A stretch of 64,000 nt of DNA from Methylopila sp. Yamaguchi (GCF_002897035.1 NZ_BAUX01000001.1:124001-188000), one strand, 5' to 3'. Positions 16,797 through 26,841 are shown, numbered from the stretch's first letter. Notes: generated from the letters alone by a model not told the origin. Numbers and translations are program-made.

Positions 16797-16915
16797 ACGG
16801 ACCGGACTGCGAAGCGGGCCCGGCTGCCGCCTGCGGCCGAGGCCCGCGCTAAAAAATCGGGGAAACGACCAAGGCAGGCTCAGACGCTCACACCCCTCGT
16901 GACAAGGGCTTGGCC

Positions 16916-18112
16916 ATGACGACGAACGACAGCCTACCGCTTGGGTCTGCGGCCTCGCCCGCGGGCTTCGACCGCCGCAAGGCGCTGAAGACGATCGCCG
17001 CCGGCGCCGCCGCCGCGCTGGCGACGCCCTACGTCCGCCCGGCCTCCGCCGCGCCGACCACGCTGCGCGCCCTGATGTGGGAGGTCTACGCCATTCCCGA
17101 GGTCATCAAGGCCTTCGAGGACAAGCACAACGTCAAGTTCTCGCCGACGTTCTTCGACGGCAACTCCGAGGCCTACAACAAGCTGCGCGTCGGCGGCACG
17201 CGGGACTTCGACCTGGTGCAGGCCGACGGCTTCTGGCCGGGGCTGTACTACCGCGAGAAGCTGATCCGGGCGATCGACTACGCCAAGATCCCGAACACGG
17301 CCAAGGTCTTCCCGGTCTTCAAGCCGGACCGCTTCAAGCTGCTGACCGACGAGGCCACTGGCAAGCACTTCGGCGTCACCTGGTGCTGGGGCAGCTACGG
17401 CACGACCTACAACACCGCGATGATGCCGAAGGAGAAGGTCCAGAGCATCGAGTGCCTGTTCGATCCGGAGTTCTCCGGCCGGCTCGCCACCAGCGCGCGC
17501 TTCGAGGAGAACATCGCGCTCGCCGGCATCCTTGTCGCGACCCGCATGGGCACCAAGGACAAGCCGCGCCCGGACGGCAAGCCGTTCAACCCCTACGTCC
17601 TCAGCGACGAAGAGCTGGCCGGCGTCGAGAAGCTGCTGATCGAGCAGAAGAAGCTGCTGCTCACCCGCTACAACGACAACAACACGCTTCAGCAGCTGCT
17701 GGAGAGCGGCGCGATCGCCGCGGCGCCGGAGTTCGCCCAGTCCTACCGCGTGCTCCTCGCCAAGAAGGCCAAGGGCGAGATCGACGCCGACTTCGCCCAC
17801 CAGCTCATCCCGAAGGAAGGCGGCCTCGGCTGGGTCGACACCTGGCTCGTGACGTCCGGCGTCGCCGACGGCCCCATGCTCACGCTGTGCGAGCAGTTCA
17901 TGGACATGATGCTCGCGCCCGAGATCATGAAGCAGCAGGCGCTGATCGGCGGCGCCTCGACCACCATCGACATCCGCTCGATCGCGACGCCCGAGGAGCA
18001 GAAGCTCTACCTCATGGACCGCACCGAGGAGCTGTCGGACATGTACATGTTCGACCAGCCGTCCTCGACGGAGAAGTGGGAGCGGGTCTGGTCGCGCATG
18101 CAGGCCGCCTGA
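16916..18112 (+). CDS. ABC transporter substrate-binding protein, spermidine/putrescine type
   Basis: Periplasmic binding protein of 398 residues. The N-terminus (SPAGFDRRKALKTIAAGAAA, then LATPYVRPASAA) looks like a Tat-type or long Sec signal with DRRK ahead of the hydrophobic core. The mature part starts TTLRALMWEVY and has the PotD-like blocks DLVQADGFWPGLYY, GVTWCWGSYGTTYNT and EGGLGWVDTWLV. ATG at 16916 was chosen over TTG at 16910. First of four genes encoding a complete importer. A strong hairpin follows the stop and probably favours this abundant component. Ligand may be a polyamine or a related cationic compound. Confidence 0.85.
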   Translation: MTTNDSLPLGSAASPAGFDRRKALKTIAAGAAAALATPYVRPASAAPTTLRALMWEVYAIPEVIKAFEDKHNVKFSPTFFDGNSEAYNKLRVGGTRDFDLVQADGFWPGLYYREKLIRAIDYAKIPNTAKVFPVFKPDRFKLLTDEATGKHFGVTWCWGSYGTTYNTAMMPKEKVQSIECLFDPEFSGRLATSARFEENIALAGILVATRMGTKDKPRPDGKPFNPYVLSDEELAGVEKLLIEQKKLLLTRYNDNNTLQQLLESGAIAAAPEFAQSYRVLLAKKAKGEIDADFAHQLIPKEGGLGWVDTWLVTSGVADGPMLTLCEQFMDMMLAPEIMKQQALIGGASTTIDIRSIATPEEQKLYLMDRTEELSDMYMFDQPSSTEKWERVWSRMQAA

Positions 18113-18160
18113 GCCCTTCGAGCGTGCGCGGCTCCTTCTCGGGCCGCGCGCGCTCAAGCG

Positions 18161-18199
18161 GCGCGCCGGCGTCCGTCTCGCCCACGAACGCCGGCGCGC
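18161..18199 (+). other. Intercistronic hairpin
   Basis: Perfect 12-base arms GCGCGCCGGCGT (18161-18172) and ACGCCGGCGCGC (18188-18199) with a 15-base loop, between the binding-protein and ATPase genes. Only a weak T-containing stretch (CTTCTTTCC) follows, so partial termination or 3'-end protection of the upstream cistron is more likely than full termination. Confidence 0.6.
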
Positions 18200-18242
18200 G
18201 AGCTTCTTTCCGATCCGCGTCGTCCGCAGGAGTTCCCAGCGC

Positions 18243-19325
18243 GTGTCCTACATCTCCCTCGACGGCGTCTCGAAGCAGTACGGCGCCGCCTGGGCCGTCG
18301 ACCGCGTGGCGATGGCGATCGAGAAGAACGAGTTCGTCTCGCTGCTGGGCCCCAGCGGCTCCGGCAAGACCACCCTGCTGCGCATCATCGCCGGGCTGGA
18401 GAAGCCGACCAACGGCCGCGTGCTGATCGGCGGCGAGGACGTCACCGATCTGCCGCCGCACAAGCGGGGCGTCGCGATGGTGTTCCAGGAGTTCCTGCTG
18501 TTCCCGCACCGGACCGTGCGCGAAAACCTCGCCTTCCCGCTGCGCATGCTGAAGCTGCCGAAGACCGAGGCCGACGAGCGCATCGACTGGGTGCTCGGCA
18601 TCCTCTCGCTGCGCGGGCTCGAAGGCCGCTACCCCAACCAGCTCTCCGGCGGCCAGCAGCAGCGCGTCGCGCTCGGCCGCGGGCTCGTCGGCCGGCCGAA
18701 GGCGCTGCTGCTCGACGAGCCGCTCGCCAACCTCGACCGCGAGCTGCGGCAGGAGATGGAGGTCGAGATCCGCAAGCACCAGACGGCGCTCGGCATCCCC
18801 TTCATCTACGTCACGCACAACCAGGAAGAGGCGCTCTCCATGAGCGACCGGATCGCGGTGGTGCGGAACGGCCGGATCGAGGATTTCGCGCCGCGCGCCG
18901 AGATCTACGACCGGCCGAAGACCGCCTTCATCGCACAGTTCGTCGGGCGCTCGAACCGCTTCGTCGGCGTGCTGAAGCGCGAGGGCGCGACCGCGGCGAT
19001 CGACGCCGGCGCCGTCGCGCTCGCGACCGCCGACCGGCCGGAGCTCAAGGACGGCGCGGCGGTCGCGGCCTATGTGAAGAACGAGAAGATCCGGCTCCGG
19101 ACGCCGGAGACGCTCCGCGCCCTCGGCGCGAACGCGCTGGCGGCGACGGTGAAGCACGTCATCCTGCGCGGCGCCTACGCCGAGTACGTCCTGACCTGGG
19201 CGGCCGGCGAGATGATCGCGAGCCGGCCCCGCGCGGAAGTGGAGTTCTCCGCCGGCGACGCCGTGGTCGCGCATTGGGACCCGGCCGACGTCGACGTGTT
19301 CCCCGAGAAGGAGGCCGCCGCGTGA
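18243..19325 (+). CDS. ABC importer ATPase, PotA type
   Basis: A 360-residue ATPase that energises the importer encoded around it. Walker [10 protein letters not shown] (about 35-43), Q-loop VFQEF, signature [15 protein letters not shown], Walker [13 protein letters not shown] and switch His in [10 protein letters not shown] are all intact. The C-terminal 110 residues form a TOBE-like regulatory region. Starts at GTG, 12 bases after CAGGAG. Its stop overlaps the next gene's GTG start. The long C-terminal domain places it in the polyamine/iron/sulphate class of importer ATPases. Confidence 0.93.
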   Translation: MSYISLDGVSKQYGAAWAVDRVAMAIEKNEFVSLLGPSGSGKTTLLRIIAGLEKPTNGRVLIGGEDVTDLPPHKRGVAMVFQEFLLFPHRTVRENLAFPLRMLKLPKTEADERIDWVLGILSLRGLEGRYPNQLSGGQQQRVALGRGLVGRPKALLLDEPLANLDRELRQEMEVEIRKHQTALGIPFIYVTHNQEEALSMSDRIAVVRNGRIEDFAPRAEIYDRPKTAFIAQFVGRSNRFVGVLKREGATAAIDAGAVALATADRPELKDGAAVAAYVKNEKIRLRTPETLRALGANALAATVKHVILRGAYAEYVLTWAAGEMIASRPRAEVEFSAGDAVVAHWDPADVDVFPEKEAAA

Positions 19326-20182
19326 GGACCCGCCTCGCCCCCTGGCTGACGCTCGGCGTCCCGACCGTCTTCCTGGTCGCGCTGTTCGTCCTGCCGTTGC
19401 TGTCGATGCTCGTGCTCAGCGTCTGGCGGACCGAGAACTACCACATCGTGCAGGACTGGAACCTCAGGAACTACTGGGTGCTGGCGACCGACGGCGCCTA
19501 CGCCACCTTCCTCCTCCGCTCGATTGCGATGGCGACCGCGGTCTCGGTGATCTGCACCGCCATCGCCTGGCCGGTCGCCTACGGCATCACGCTCTACGGC
19601 GGGCGCTACAAGCTGCTGCTGACGCTGGGCTTCGCGGTGCCGTTCCTCACCGGCGAGGTGCTGCGGGTGATCGCGCTGCAGGGGCTGCTCGGACCGGTGG
19701 GCCTCGTCAACGGCGTGCTGATGTCGCTGGGGGCCGCGCCGCTGCGCGCCATCATGTACACCAACGTCGCGAGCGCGATCGGCCTCGTCTACCTCTACCT
19801 GCCGATCGTGGTGACGGTGATCTACCTGTCGCTGCTGAACTTCGACCAGCGCCTGCTCGACGCCGCCAAGATCTTCGGCGCGAGCCCGGCGCGCGCCTTC
19901 TTCGAAATCGCCTGGCCGCTCAACCTGTTCGGCACGCTGATCGGCTTCGCGCTCTGCTTCATCCCCTGCCTCTCGGCGACGCTCGCCCCGCGCTTCCTCG
20001 GCGGCCCCAACGGCACGCTCTACGGCATGGCGATGGCGCAGCAGTTCGGCGAGAGCGGCACCTGGGCGCTCGGCGCCGCCATGGGCGTGGTGCTGTTCGC
20101 GCTCTCGATCGCCGCGGTGTTCGTGGCGTTCCGCACGGTCGACCTGCGCCGCACCGGCTTCACGGGCTTCGGGAGGGGCTGA
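19322..20182 (+). CDS. ABC importer permease, PotB type
   Basis: Inner-membrane permease of 286 residues with six predicted transmembrane helices; the cytoplasmic coupling loop is DAAKIFGASPARAFFEIAWPLN, an EAA-type loop. GTG start overlaps the ATPase stop (GTGA) and the stop overlaps the next permease start (TGATG), so the three are one translational unit. It pairs with the following PotC-like permease to form the channel. A longer upstream reading would only translate the ATPase 3' end in another frame. Confidence 0.9.
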   Translation: MRTRLAPWLTLGVPTVFLVALFVLPLLSMLVLSVWRTENYHIVQDWNLRNYWVLATDGAYATFLLRSIAMATAVSVICTAIAWPVAYGITLYGGRYKLLLTLGFAVPFLTGEVLRVIALQGLLGPVGLVNGVLMSLGAAPLRAIMYTNVASAIGLVYLYLPIVVTVIYLSLLNFDQRLLDAAKIFGASPARAFFEIAWPLNLFGTLIGFALCFIPCLSATLAPRFLGGPNGTLYGMAMAQQFGESGTWALGAAMGVVLFALSIAAVFVAFRTVDLRRTGFTGFGRG

Positions 20183-21003
20183 TGCGGTTTCGTCCGGGCA
20201 AGATCGCGCTGATCGCCGCCGTCGTCGTCTCGTACCTCTTCCTCTACCTGCCGATCGTGCACATCGGGCTCGCGAGCCTTTCGCGGAACTCGAGCTTCCC
20301 CTATCCGCCGCACTGGTCGTTCGCGACCATGTCCCGGCTGCTCGGCAACTCGCTCTACCAGACCGCGCTCGGCAACAGCCTGCTGCTGGGCGTGCTGGTG
20401 GCGACGCTCTCCACCGCGCTCGCCGGCGCCGCCACCATCGGGCTGATGCGGCACGCGGGCCGGAAGACGACCCTGTTCCTCGCCCTCTTCATCGCGCCGC
20501 TGTTCGTGGCCGAGGTGCTGCTCGGCATCTCGTCGCTGATCTTCAGCGGGCTGTTCCTCGGGTTGCAGGGCAACCTCGGCTCCGCGGTGCTCGCCAACGT
20601 CGTGCACTGCTTCTCCTACGCCCTGCTGATCATGGCGACGCAGCTCTACCGCTACGACTGGCGGCTCGACGACGCCGCCATGGTGTTCGGCGCGACGCCC
20701 GCGCGGACCTTCTTCGAGGTGACCCTTCCGCTGATCTGGCCGGGGCTGCTGGGCGCCTTCATCGTCACCTTCATCATGGCGTTCAACAACCTCGAGATCT
20801 CGTTCTACCTGCTGGGCGCCACGCCCACCCTGCCGTCGGTCGCCTGGGGCGCGCTGCGCTACGGCGTCAAGCCGGAGCTCTACGCGCTCGCGACCTGCGT
20901 GAACCTCGTGGTGCTCTGCGTGCTGGCGGTGATGTTCGTCCTGATGCGCACCGGGCTCGCCACCTTCGGCCATCGGCCGGAACGGGAGCGCGCCGCGGTC
21001 TGA
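20182..21003 (+). CDS. ABC importer permease, PotC type
   Basis: Second channel subunit, 273 residues and six predicted helices. The EAA-like coupling loop reads DDAAMVFGATPARTFFEVTL; a conserved cytoplasmic Arg-rich end (MRTGLATFGHRPERERAAV) follows the last helix. Overlaps the preceding permease by one base. Last gene of the apparent operon that starts with the DeoR regulator; a MocR-type regulator gene follows 70 bases later in the same direction and may be cotranscribed. Confidence 0.9.
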   Translation: MRFRPGKIALIAAVVVSYLFLYLPIVHIGLASLSRNSSFPYPPHWSFATMSRLLGNSLYQTALGNSLLLGVLVATLSTALAGAATIGLMRHAGRKTTLFLALFIAPLFVAEVLLGISSLIFSGLFLGLQGNLGSAVLANVVHCFSYALLIMATQLYRYDWRLDDAAMVFGATPARTFFEVTLPLIWPGLLGAFIVTFIMAFNNLEISFYLLGATPTLPSVAWGALRYGVKPELYALATCVNLVVLCVLAVMFVLMRTGLATFGHRPERERAAV

Positions 21004-21073
21004 CCGCCGACGGACCCGCGGCGCGAATCTTGCGTTCGGTCGGCGTCACGCGACCCTTCGCCCGGATGCCGCC

Positions 21074-22585
21074 TTGCCTCTGCTCGACGCCCTCGGTCTC
21101 GACCTCGAACGCCGGCCCGACGCGCCGCTGCACCGGCAGCTCTACGAGCGGCTGATCGACGGCATCGCCGCCGGCGCCATCAAGCCGGGCGAGAAGCTGC
21201 CCTCGACGCGCGATCTTGCGCAGTTTCTGGGCGTCTCCCGCAACACCATCATGCTGGCGTTCGAGCACCTGACGGCGGAGGGCTTCCTCGAGGGCCAGAG
21301 CGGCTCCGGCACCTACGTCGCCCGGGAGCCGCCGTCGAAGGCGGCGACCCCCGCCCCGGCGCGCATCAACCCGGCGCTGCGCGCGGCGGGCACGCTCGAC
21401 CGCTCCTTCGCCTGCGGCGCAGGCTTCGCGGACGTTCCCGCCACGCTCCGGCACATGCGCCGGCCGGTGCCGTTCCGGTCCAACTTCCCGGCGGTCGACG
21501 CCTTCCCCGTCCAGGTCTGGGCGAAGCTCGCGGCCGACATCTATCGCAAGATGAGCCCCGAGCTCGCCGGCGAGCTGATGGGCGAAGGCGACCCGCAGGG
21601 CTACGCCCCGCTGCGCGAGGCGATTGTCGAGCACGTCACGCTCGGCCGCGGCCTCGTCTGCCGGCCGGAGAACGTCGTGGTCTTCGCCGGCGCCCAGCAC
21701 GCGGTCGACCTCGCCTGCCGCATCCTGCTGACCGAGGGCGAGACCGCCTGGTGCGAGGATCCGGGCTACGACGGCGCCTACGCCTCCGTCACCGCGGCGG
21801 GAGCCCGGCCCGTGGCCGTGCCGGTCGACGCCGACGGACTGGACGTCGCCGCCGGCGTGGCGCGGGCGCCCGACGCGCGGCTCGCCTATGTCTCGCCCTC
21901 GAAGCAGTTCCCGCTCGGCATGAGCCTCAGCCTGGAGCGCCGGCGGGCGCTGCTGGACTGGGCGGGCCGCGCCGACGCCTGGATCCTCGAGGACGACTAC
22001 GACGCCGAGTTCCGCTACGCCGGCCGTCCGCTGCCCGCCCTGCACGCGCTCGACCGCGAGGCCCGCGTGATCTACCTCGGCACCTTCTCGAAGACGCTGT
22101 TTCCGGGGATCAGGCTTGGCTTCGCGGTGGTCCCGGACGCGCTGGTCGAGGCCTTCGTCGCGGCCCGCTCGGTGACCGGCCGCTACTCGCCGATGCTGGA
22201 GCAGGCGCTGGTCGCACGCTTTATGAGCGAGGGCCATTTCGCCAGCCACGTGCGCCGCATGCGCAAGCTCTACGCCCAGCGGCAGGCGCATCTTCTCGAC
22301 GCCCTCGCCCGGCGGCTCGGCAACTGGATGACCCCGGAGCCGACCGACACCGGCATGGAGATCGTCGCCCGGCTGCGGCCGGGCCTGAGCGCGCGGCGGG
22401 TGGCCGCCGCCGCGGTCCAGGAGGGGCTGGAGCTGATGCCGCTCTCAGCCCTCGCACGCGAAGCCGAGGTCGACGATCTCCTCACCATCGGCTTCAGCGC
22501 GTTCTCGGCGGAGCAGATGGACGAGGGCGTGGAGACTCTTCGGACAGTGCTCCTGCGCCTGGAGTCGACGTCGCGCGCGCCCTGA
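21074..22585 (+). CDS. MocR/PdxR-type GntR regulator with aminotransferase domain
   Basis: A 503-residue fusion. The N-terminal GntR winged helix (PLHRQLYERLIDGIAAGAIK, LPSTRDLAQFLGVSRNTI) is joined by a linker to a fold type I aminotransferase-like domain with GDPQGYAPLREAI, EDDYDAEFRY and the PLP Lys in LGTFSKTLFPG. Such regulators sense PLP or PLP-amino-acid adducts and control amine, GABA or pyridoxine genes. Start is TTG; no in-frame ATG precedes it. Its position after the importer operon suggests regulation of the aminotransferase/importer genes, together with the DeoR protein. Confidence 0.88.
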   Translation: MPLLDALGLDLERRPDAPLHRQLYERLIDGIAAGAIKPGEKLPSTRDLAQFLGVSRNTIMLAFEHLTAEGFLEGQSGSGTYVAREPPSKAATPAPARINPALRAAGTLDRSFACGAGFADVPATLRHMRRPVPFRSNFPAVDAFPVQVWAKLAADIYRKMSPELAGELMGEGDPQGYAPLREAIVEHVTLGRGLVCRPENVVVFAGAQHAVDLACRILLTEGETAWCEDPGYDGAYASVTAAGARPVAVPVDADGLDVAAGVARAPDARLAYVSPSKQFPLGMSLSLERRRALLDWAGRADAWILEDDYDAEFRYAGRPLPALHALDREARVIYLGTFSKTLFPGIRLGFAVVPDALVEAFVAARSVTGRYSPMLEQALVARFMSEGHFASHVRRMRKLYAQRQAHLLDALARRLGNWMTPEPTDTGMEIVARLRPGLSARRVAAAAVQEGLELMPLSALAREAEVDDLLTIGFSAFSAEQMDEGVETLRTVLLRLESTSRAP

Positions 22586-22612
22586 GGCCCCAGGAGACCG
22601 ACAGGACCGTCG

Positions 22613-23275
22613 TCAGGCCGGGCCGCCGCCCGCGGCGCGCATCTCGAGCAGGCCGGCGTCGATCGCGACCCACACGAGGTTTGCGTCCGTGCGGGCGTTG
22701 AGCTTCGCCTTGATGCCGGAATGGTAGTTCTGGATCGTCTTCTGGCTGAGCGAGAGCGCGTCCGCGATCTCGTCGGTCGTCATGCCCGAAGCGATCAGCT
22801 GCAGGATCTCGACCTCCCGCGGCCCGAGCGCGTCCAGCGGCGACTTGCGGCCCGACAGCCGCTCGACGGCGATCTCGTGGGCGATGTCGTCGCTGACGGC
22901 CTTGCCGCCGGCCGCGATGGTCGCGATCGCGGCGATCAGCGCCTCGGGCGGGCTGCTTTTGGTGACGTAGCCCGCCGCGCCCGCCTCGAAGGCCTTCAGC
23001 GCGTAAGACAGGCCCTCGTGCATCGTGAAGACCAGGATCCTCGCCTTGCGGTCGACCGCGCGGATGCGCCGGATCGCCTCCAGCCCGCTCGAGCCCGGCA
23101 TGCTGAGGTCCACGACGACGATGTCGGCCGGCTCCCGGCGGTAGGCGAGATAGGCCGCCGCCGTGCTGTCGGCCTCGCCGGTGACGCGGTAGCCCGGCTG
23201 AAGCTCGATCAGCTTGCGGTAGCCGGCGCGCACGACCGGATGATCGTCGACCAGAAGGATCGTGAGGTCGCTCAT
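22613..23275 (-). CDS. NarL/FixJ-family response regulator
   Basis: Two-domain regulator of 220 residues. Receiver: acidic pair in LLVDDHP, phosphoacceptor Asp in [10 protein letters not shown] (about residue 56), Thr/Lys in VFTMHEG and YVTKSSPPE. Output: LuxR-type helix-turn-helix with [20 protein letters not shown] and [20 protein letters not shown]. It follows its histidine kinase by four bases. The pair is divergent from xoxF, so control of methanol oxidation (as MxaB/MxbM-like regulators do in Methylobacterium) is likely but inferred. Confidence 0.92.
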   Translation of the reverse strand: MSDLTILLVDDHPVVRAGYRKLIELQPGYRVTGEADSTAAAYLAYRREPADIVVVDLSMPGSSGLEAIRRIRAVDRKARILVFTMHEGLSYALKAFEAGAAGYVTKSSPPEALIAAIATIAAGGKAVSDDIAHEIAVERLSGRKSPLDALGPREVEILQLIASGMTTDEIADALSLSQKTIQNYHSGIKAKLNARTDANLVWVAIDAGLLEMRAAGGGPA

Positions 23276-23279
23276 CGCG

Positions 23280-24692
23280 TCAGGCCGCCTTGTCCTCGAT
23301 CTCCGGTCCGCGCCGCTCGCCGGCGCGCGCGAGCGGGATCACCGCCGAGATCCGGACGCCGCGCTCCGATGCGCCCGCCTGGAACCGTCCGCCGAGCGCG
23401 TCGACCCGCTCGCGGATGCCGACGAGGCCGTGTCCGCGGCCAGCGCCGAGATCCTGCGCCGAGCCGCCGCCGTCGTCCTCCACCGTCACCGAGACGGCGT
23501 CCGTCGGCTCCGCGGAGCGTTCGACGCGCAGGCGGACCTCCTGCGGCCGGCCGTGCTTCGCGGCGTTGGTCAGACCTTCCTGGGCGATGCGGTAGACCGT
23601 CAGCGCCGCCTGCTCCGGCGCGCCGTCGACGTCGCCTGCGAGCTCGAGCCGGAACACAGGGCGCTGCGCCGCGATCGCGACGCGGGCGTTCCAGCTCGCC
23701 ACGAGATGCGCGAGGCTGTGCTCCAGCCCGACGTCGTCGAGCTCCGGAGGCCGCAGCCGGGCGAGCGCGTTCTTGAGCGTGGCGGCCATGCCTTCGCTGA
23801 GGCCCGCGATCTCGCGCGCGCTTTCAGCGATGTCGGGGCGGTCCTTGGCGCTCGCGGAAGCGATCGCGGCGGCGAGCGCGCGGGCGCCGGTGAGGCACTG
23901 GCCGAACTCGTCGTGGAGGTCCCGCGCGAGGGCGAGGCGCTCCTCCTCCTGCACGTTGAACAGACGCCGGGTCACCGCCGCGCGCGCCTCGGTGGTGCGG
24001 GCGAGGCGCTCCGTCAGGTCGTTGAACGCCCGGGCGACATGGGCGAACTCGCGGGCGGCGAAGTGCGGCAGGCGCACCGAATGGTCGCCGCCCTCCAGCC
24101 GCTTCAGCCCACGCACGATGGTCTCGACCGGCCGCAGCGCGTGGCCGATCGCAAGTGTTGCGAGCAGCGCGATCGCAATCGCCATCGCGCCCGCGACGCC
24201 GATCACGACGCTGACCTGCCGCCAGGCCCGCCATGCCACCGTCCCCGGCTCCGCCTCCGCTTCGACCGTCCCCACCTCGTGGCGGCCGCTCGCGACGGTC
24301 CGGGTCGCCGGCTCGACGGCGCCGAACAGCGCGCCGTTCAGGGCTTCGAACCAGCGGGGCGCCTCGCCCACTTCGGACAAGCCGCCGCAGAAGCGGGTCG
24401 GCGCGTCCCCGGTCCAGGCGAGCGTCACGCAGAATCCGGGTCCGATGATCCGGAGGGTGTCTGCGGTGCGCCATTCGGGAAAGGCGAGCTTGGCGCCGGA
24501 GCCCTGGGCCCCTCGGAACATGACCTCGCGCCAGGCGAGGTTTCGCGCCTCCCGTTCGACGCGCTGCGCGGTCGCCGCCACCTCGTCCCGGATCACGCGG
24601 TTGGCCTCGATCATCGTCCAGGCGCCCGCGCAGGCGAGGCACAGGGCCACGACCGCAAAGATCCGCAGAACGAGGGCCGCCACCAGCGACAT
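23280..24692 (-). CDS. HisKA_3-type sensor histidine kinase
   Basis: A 470-residue inner-membrane kinase. Transmembrane helices at about 5-26 and 160-185 enclose a periplasmic sensing region that holds two Cys (GPGFCVTL and PTRFCGGL). A HAMP-like linker ([20 protein letters not shown]) leads to the dimerisation helix with phosphoacceptor His in [15 protein letters not shown]. The ATPase domain has [14 protein letters not shown] (N box), VEDDGGG (G1) and [11 protein letters not shown] (G2). The two Cys in the sensor region could form a disulphide or bind a ligand. Signal unknown; partner is the adjacent NarL-type regulator. Confidence 0.92.
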   Translation of the reverse strand: MSLVAALVLRIFAVVALCLACAGAWTMIEANRVIRDEVAATAQRVEREARNLAWREVMFRGAQGSGAKLAFPEWRTADTLRIIGPGFCVTLAWTGDAPTRFCGGLSEVGEAPRWFEALNGALFGAVEPATRTVASGRHEVGTVEAEAEPGTVAWRAWRQVSVVIGVAGAMAIAIALLATLAIGHALRPVETIVRGLKRLEGGDHSVRLPHFAAREFAHVARAFNDLTERLARTTEARAAVTRRLFNVQEEERLALARDLHDEFGQCLTGARALAAAIASASAKDRPDIAESAREIAGLSEGMAATLKNALARLRPPELDDVGLEHSLAHLVASWNARVAIAAQRPVFRLELAGDVDGAPEQAALTVYRIAQEGLTNAAKHGRPQEVRLRVERSAEPTDAVSVTVEDDGGGSAQDLGAGRGHGLVGIRERVDALGGRFQAGASERGVRISAVIPLARAGERRGPEIEDKAA

Positions 24693-24713
24693 GTTTTCGC
24701 CTTCCGTCTCAAT

Positions 24714-24730
24714 GTCTTGGTGTCCAAGAC
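24714..24730. promoter_or_regulatory. Inverted repeat in the kinase-xoxF divergent region
   Basis: GTCTTGG (24714-24720) and CCAAGAC (24724-24730) are perfect arms around TGT, 22 bases upstream of the kinase start and about 175 bases upstream of xoxF. It could be an operator for the response regulator or a short hairpin in the kinase leader. Confidence 0.35.
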
Positions 24731-24905
24731 CAAAGCCCCGAAAGCAAGCGTCCCCAGCGAGATCAGGAGAAGTTCCCAGCGCATGTCGGGAGCCGCGCTC
24801 TTGGGATCTTCTCTCTTATCAGCAGTTTCACAAGGACAGCGGACGGATCGCTCGAGACGAAACAAAAGACGCCGCCGGCGCCGCCCGCGCTTCCGGAGAA
24901 CGTCC

Positions 24906-26711
24906 ATGAAACGCGCTTTGCTTTTCGGCCTCGGCGCCGCGATCCTCGCCGGATCGGCGCCCGCTTTCGCCAACGACAGCGTCGAGGCGATCCTCAAGGA
25001 CCCCAAGCAGTGGGGCATCCAGACCGGCGACTACGCCAACACCCGTTACTCCAAGCTCGATCAGATCACGGCGAAGAACGTCGACAAGCTCCAGGTGGCC
25101 TGGACCTTCTCGACCGGCGTGCTGCGCGGCCATGAGGGCGGCCCGCTCGTGATCGGCGACGTGATGTATGTCCACACGCCGTTCCCGAACAACGTGTTCG
25201 CGCTCGACCTGAACGACAACGGCCGCATCATCTGGAAGTACGAGCCCCGCCAGGACCCGAACGTGGTCCCGGTGATGTGCTGCGACACCGTCAACCGCGG
25301 CGTCGCCTACGCCGACGGCATGATCTTCCTGCAGCAGGCGGACACCACGGTCGTCGCGCTCGACGCCAAGTCGGGCAAGAAGATCTGGTCGGTCGTCAAC
25401 GGCGACCCGAAGAAGGGCGAGACCAACACCGCGACCGTGCTGCCGGTGAAGGACAAGCTGCTGGTCGGCATCGCCGGCGGCGAGTTCGGCGTGCGCGGCC
25501 ACCTCACCGCCTACGACCTCAAGACCGGCAAGCTGGCATGGCGCGCCTATTCGATGGGCCCGGACAAGGATCTCCTGGTCGACCCCGAAAAGACCACCGA
25601 GTTGGGTAAGCCGATCGGCAAGGATTCGTCGCTGAAGAGCTGGCAGGGCGACCAGTGGAAGATCGGCGGCGGCACTACCTGGGGCTGGTACTCCTACGAT
25701 CCGAAGCTGAACCTCGTGTATTACGGCTCCGGCAACCCCTCGACCTGGAATCCGAAGCAGCGGCCCGGGGACAACAAGTGGTCGATGACGATCTGGGCGC
25801 GCGATCCCGATACAGGCGTCGCCAAGTGGGTCTATCAGGTCACCCCCCATGACGAGTGGGACTACGACACCACCAACGAAATGATCCTCACGGATCAGAA
25901 GATTGACGGTAAGGAGCGCAAGCTCCTCACCCATCCCGACCGCAACGGCTTCGCCTACACGCTCGACCGCGAGACCGGCGAGCTGCTGGTCGCGGAGAAG
26001 TACGACCCGGTGGTGAACTGGGCCACGAAGGTCGACATGGACAAGTCATCCAAGACCTACGGCCGCCCGCTTCTCGTCGCCAAGTATTCGACGGAGCAGA
26101 ACGGCGAGGACGTGAACAGCCAGGGCATCTGCCCGACCGCGCTCGGCACCAAGGACCAGCAGCCCTCCGCCTACTCGCCCGAGACCGAGCTGTTCTACAT
26201 CCCGACCAACCACGTCTGCATGGACTACGAGCCGTTCCAGGTGGCCTACACGGCGGGCCAGCCCTACGTCGGCGCGACCCTCTCGATGTACCCGGCGCCC
26301 AACAGCCACGGCGGCATGGGCAACTTCATCGCCTGGGATAACAGGGCGGGCAAGATCGTCTGGTCCAACAAGGAGATGTTCTCGGTGTGGTCCGGGGCGC
26401 TGGCGACCGCCGGCGGCGTGGTGTTCTACGGCACGCTCGAGGGCTACCTGAAGGCGGTCGACGCCAAGACCGGCAAGGAGCTTTACAAGTTCAAGACGCC
26501 GTCCGGCATCGTCGGAAACGTCATGACCTACGAGAACAAGGGCCAGCAGTACGTCGCGGTGCTCTCGGGCGTCGGCGGCTGGGCCGGCATCGGCCTCGCG
26601 GCCGGCCTGACCGGCGGCAACGAAGGCCTCGGAGCCGTCGGCGGCTACGCCGCGCTCGCCCAGTACACCGCTCTCGGCGGGCAGCTCACGGTGTTCGAGC
26701 TCCCGCGTTGA
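24906..26711 (+). CDS. xoxF: Lanthanide-type PQQ methanol dehydrogenase
   Basis: Periplasmic quinoprotein that oxidises methanol and passes electrons to a cytochrome c. A signal peptide ([22 protein letters not shown]) precedes about 580 mature residues. Vicinal Cys125-Cys126 (VMCCD), metal ligands Glu193 (GGEFGV) and Asn277 (GSGNPS), catalytic Asp319 and the extra Asp321 (EWDYD) are all present. The second Asp is the hallmark of rare-earth-dependent XoxF; calcium-type MxaF has Ala there. Beta-propeller Trp-docking repeats such as [13 protein letters not shown] are visible. GGAGAA precedes the ATG. No xoxG cytochrome or xoxJ gene is adjacent. A terminator follows after about 95 bases, so it is monocistronic. 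Confidence 0.96.
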   Translation: MKRALLFGLGAAILAGSAPAFANDSVEAILKDPKQWGIQTGDYANTRYSKLDQITAKNVDKLQVAWTFSTGVLRGHEGGPLVIGDVMYVHTPFPNNVFALDLNDNGRIIWKYEPRQDPNVVPVMCCDTVNRGVAYADGMIFLQQADTTVVALDAKSGKKIWSVVNGDPKKGETNTATVLPVKDKLLVGIAGGEFGVRGHLTAYDLKTGKLAWRAYSMGPDKDLLVDPEKTTELGKPIGKDSSLKSWQGDQWKIGGGTTWGWYSYDPKLNLVYYGSGNPSTWNPKQRPGDNKWSMTIWARDPDTGVAKWVYQVTPHDEWDYDTTNEMILTDQKIDGKERKLLTHPDRNGFAYTLDRETGELLVAEKYDPVVNWATKVDMDKSSKTYGRPLLVAKYSTEQNGEDVNSQGICPTALGTKDQQPSAYSPETELFYIPTNHVCMDYEPFQVAYTAGQPYVGATLSMYPAPNSHGGMGNFIAWDNRAGKIVWSNKEMFSVWSGALATAGGVVFYGTLEGYLKAVDAKTGKELYKFKTPSGIVGNVMTYENKGQQYVAVLSGVGGWAGIGLAAGLTGGNEGLGAVGGYAALAQYTALGGQLTVFELPR

Positions 26712-26805
26712 CCCGATTTCGGGCCCGGACCTCCGGACCCCCCGCTTTTCCATAGCGTGTCCGGGCTTCCCTTCCTCCCTCGGCCCCGACGCAGAACTTA
26801 TGGAC

Positions 26806-26841
26806 ACGGCGAGCTCCCTCGTGGGCTCGCCGTCTTTTTTT
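26806..26841 (+). terminator. Rho-independent terminator of xoxF
   Basis: Nine-base perfect stem ACGGCGAGC (26806-26814) with GCTCGCCGT (26825-26833) and a ten-base loop, followed by seven T in a row. It lies 94 bases after the xoxF stop and is the strongest terminator in the window. Confidence 0.92.

Noticed and set aside
16814-16860. GCGGGCC...GGCCCGC hairpin followed by an A run as a terminator
   Set aside because: The homopolymer is A on the coding strand; on the other strand the T run precedes the stem, so it does not fit an intrinsic terminator in either direction.
23262-24905. N-terminal extension of xoxF by about 548 codons
   Set aside because: It reads antisense to the kinase gene; the true start has a signal peptide and ribosome binding site at 24906.
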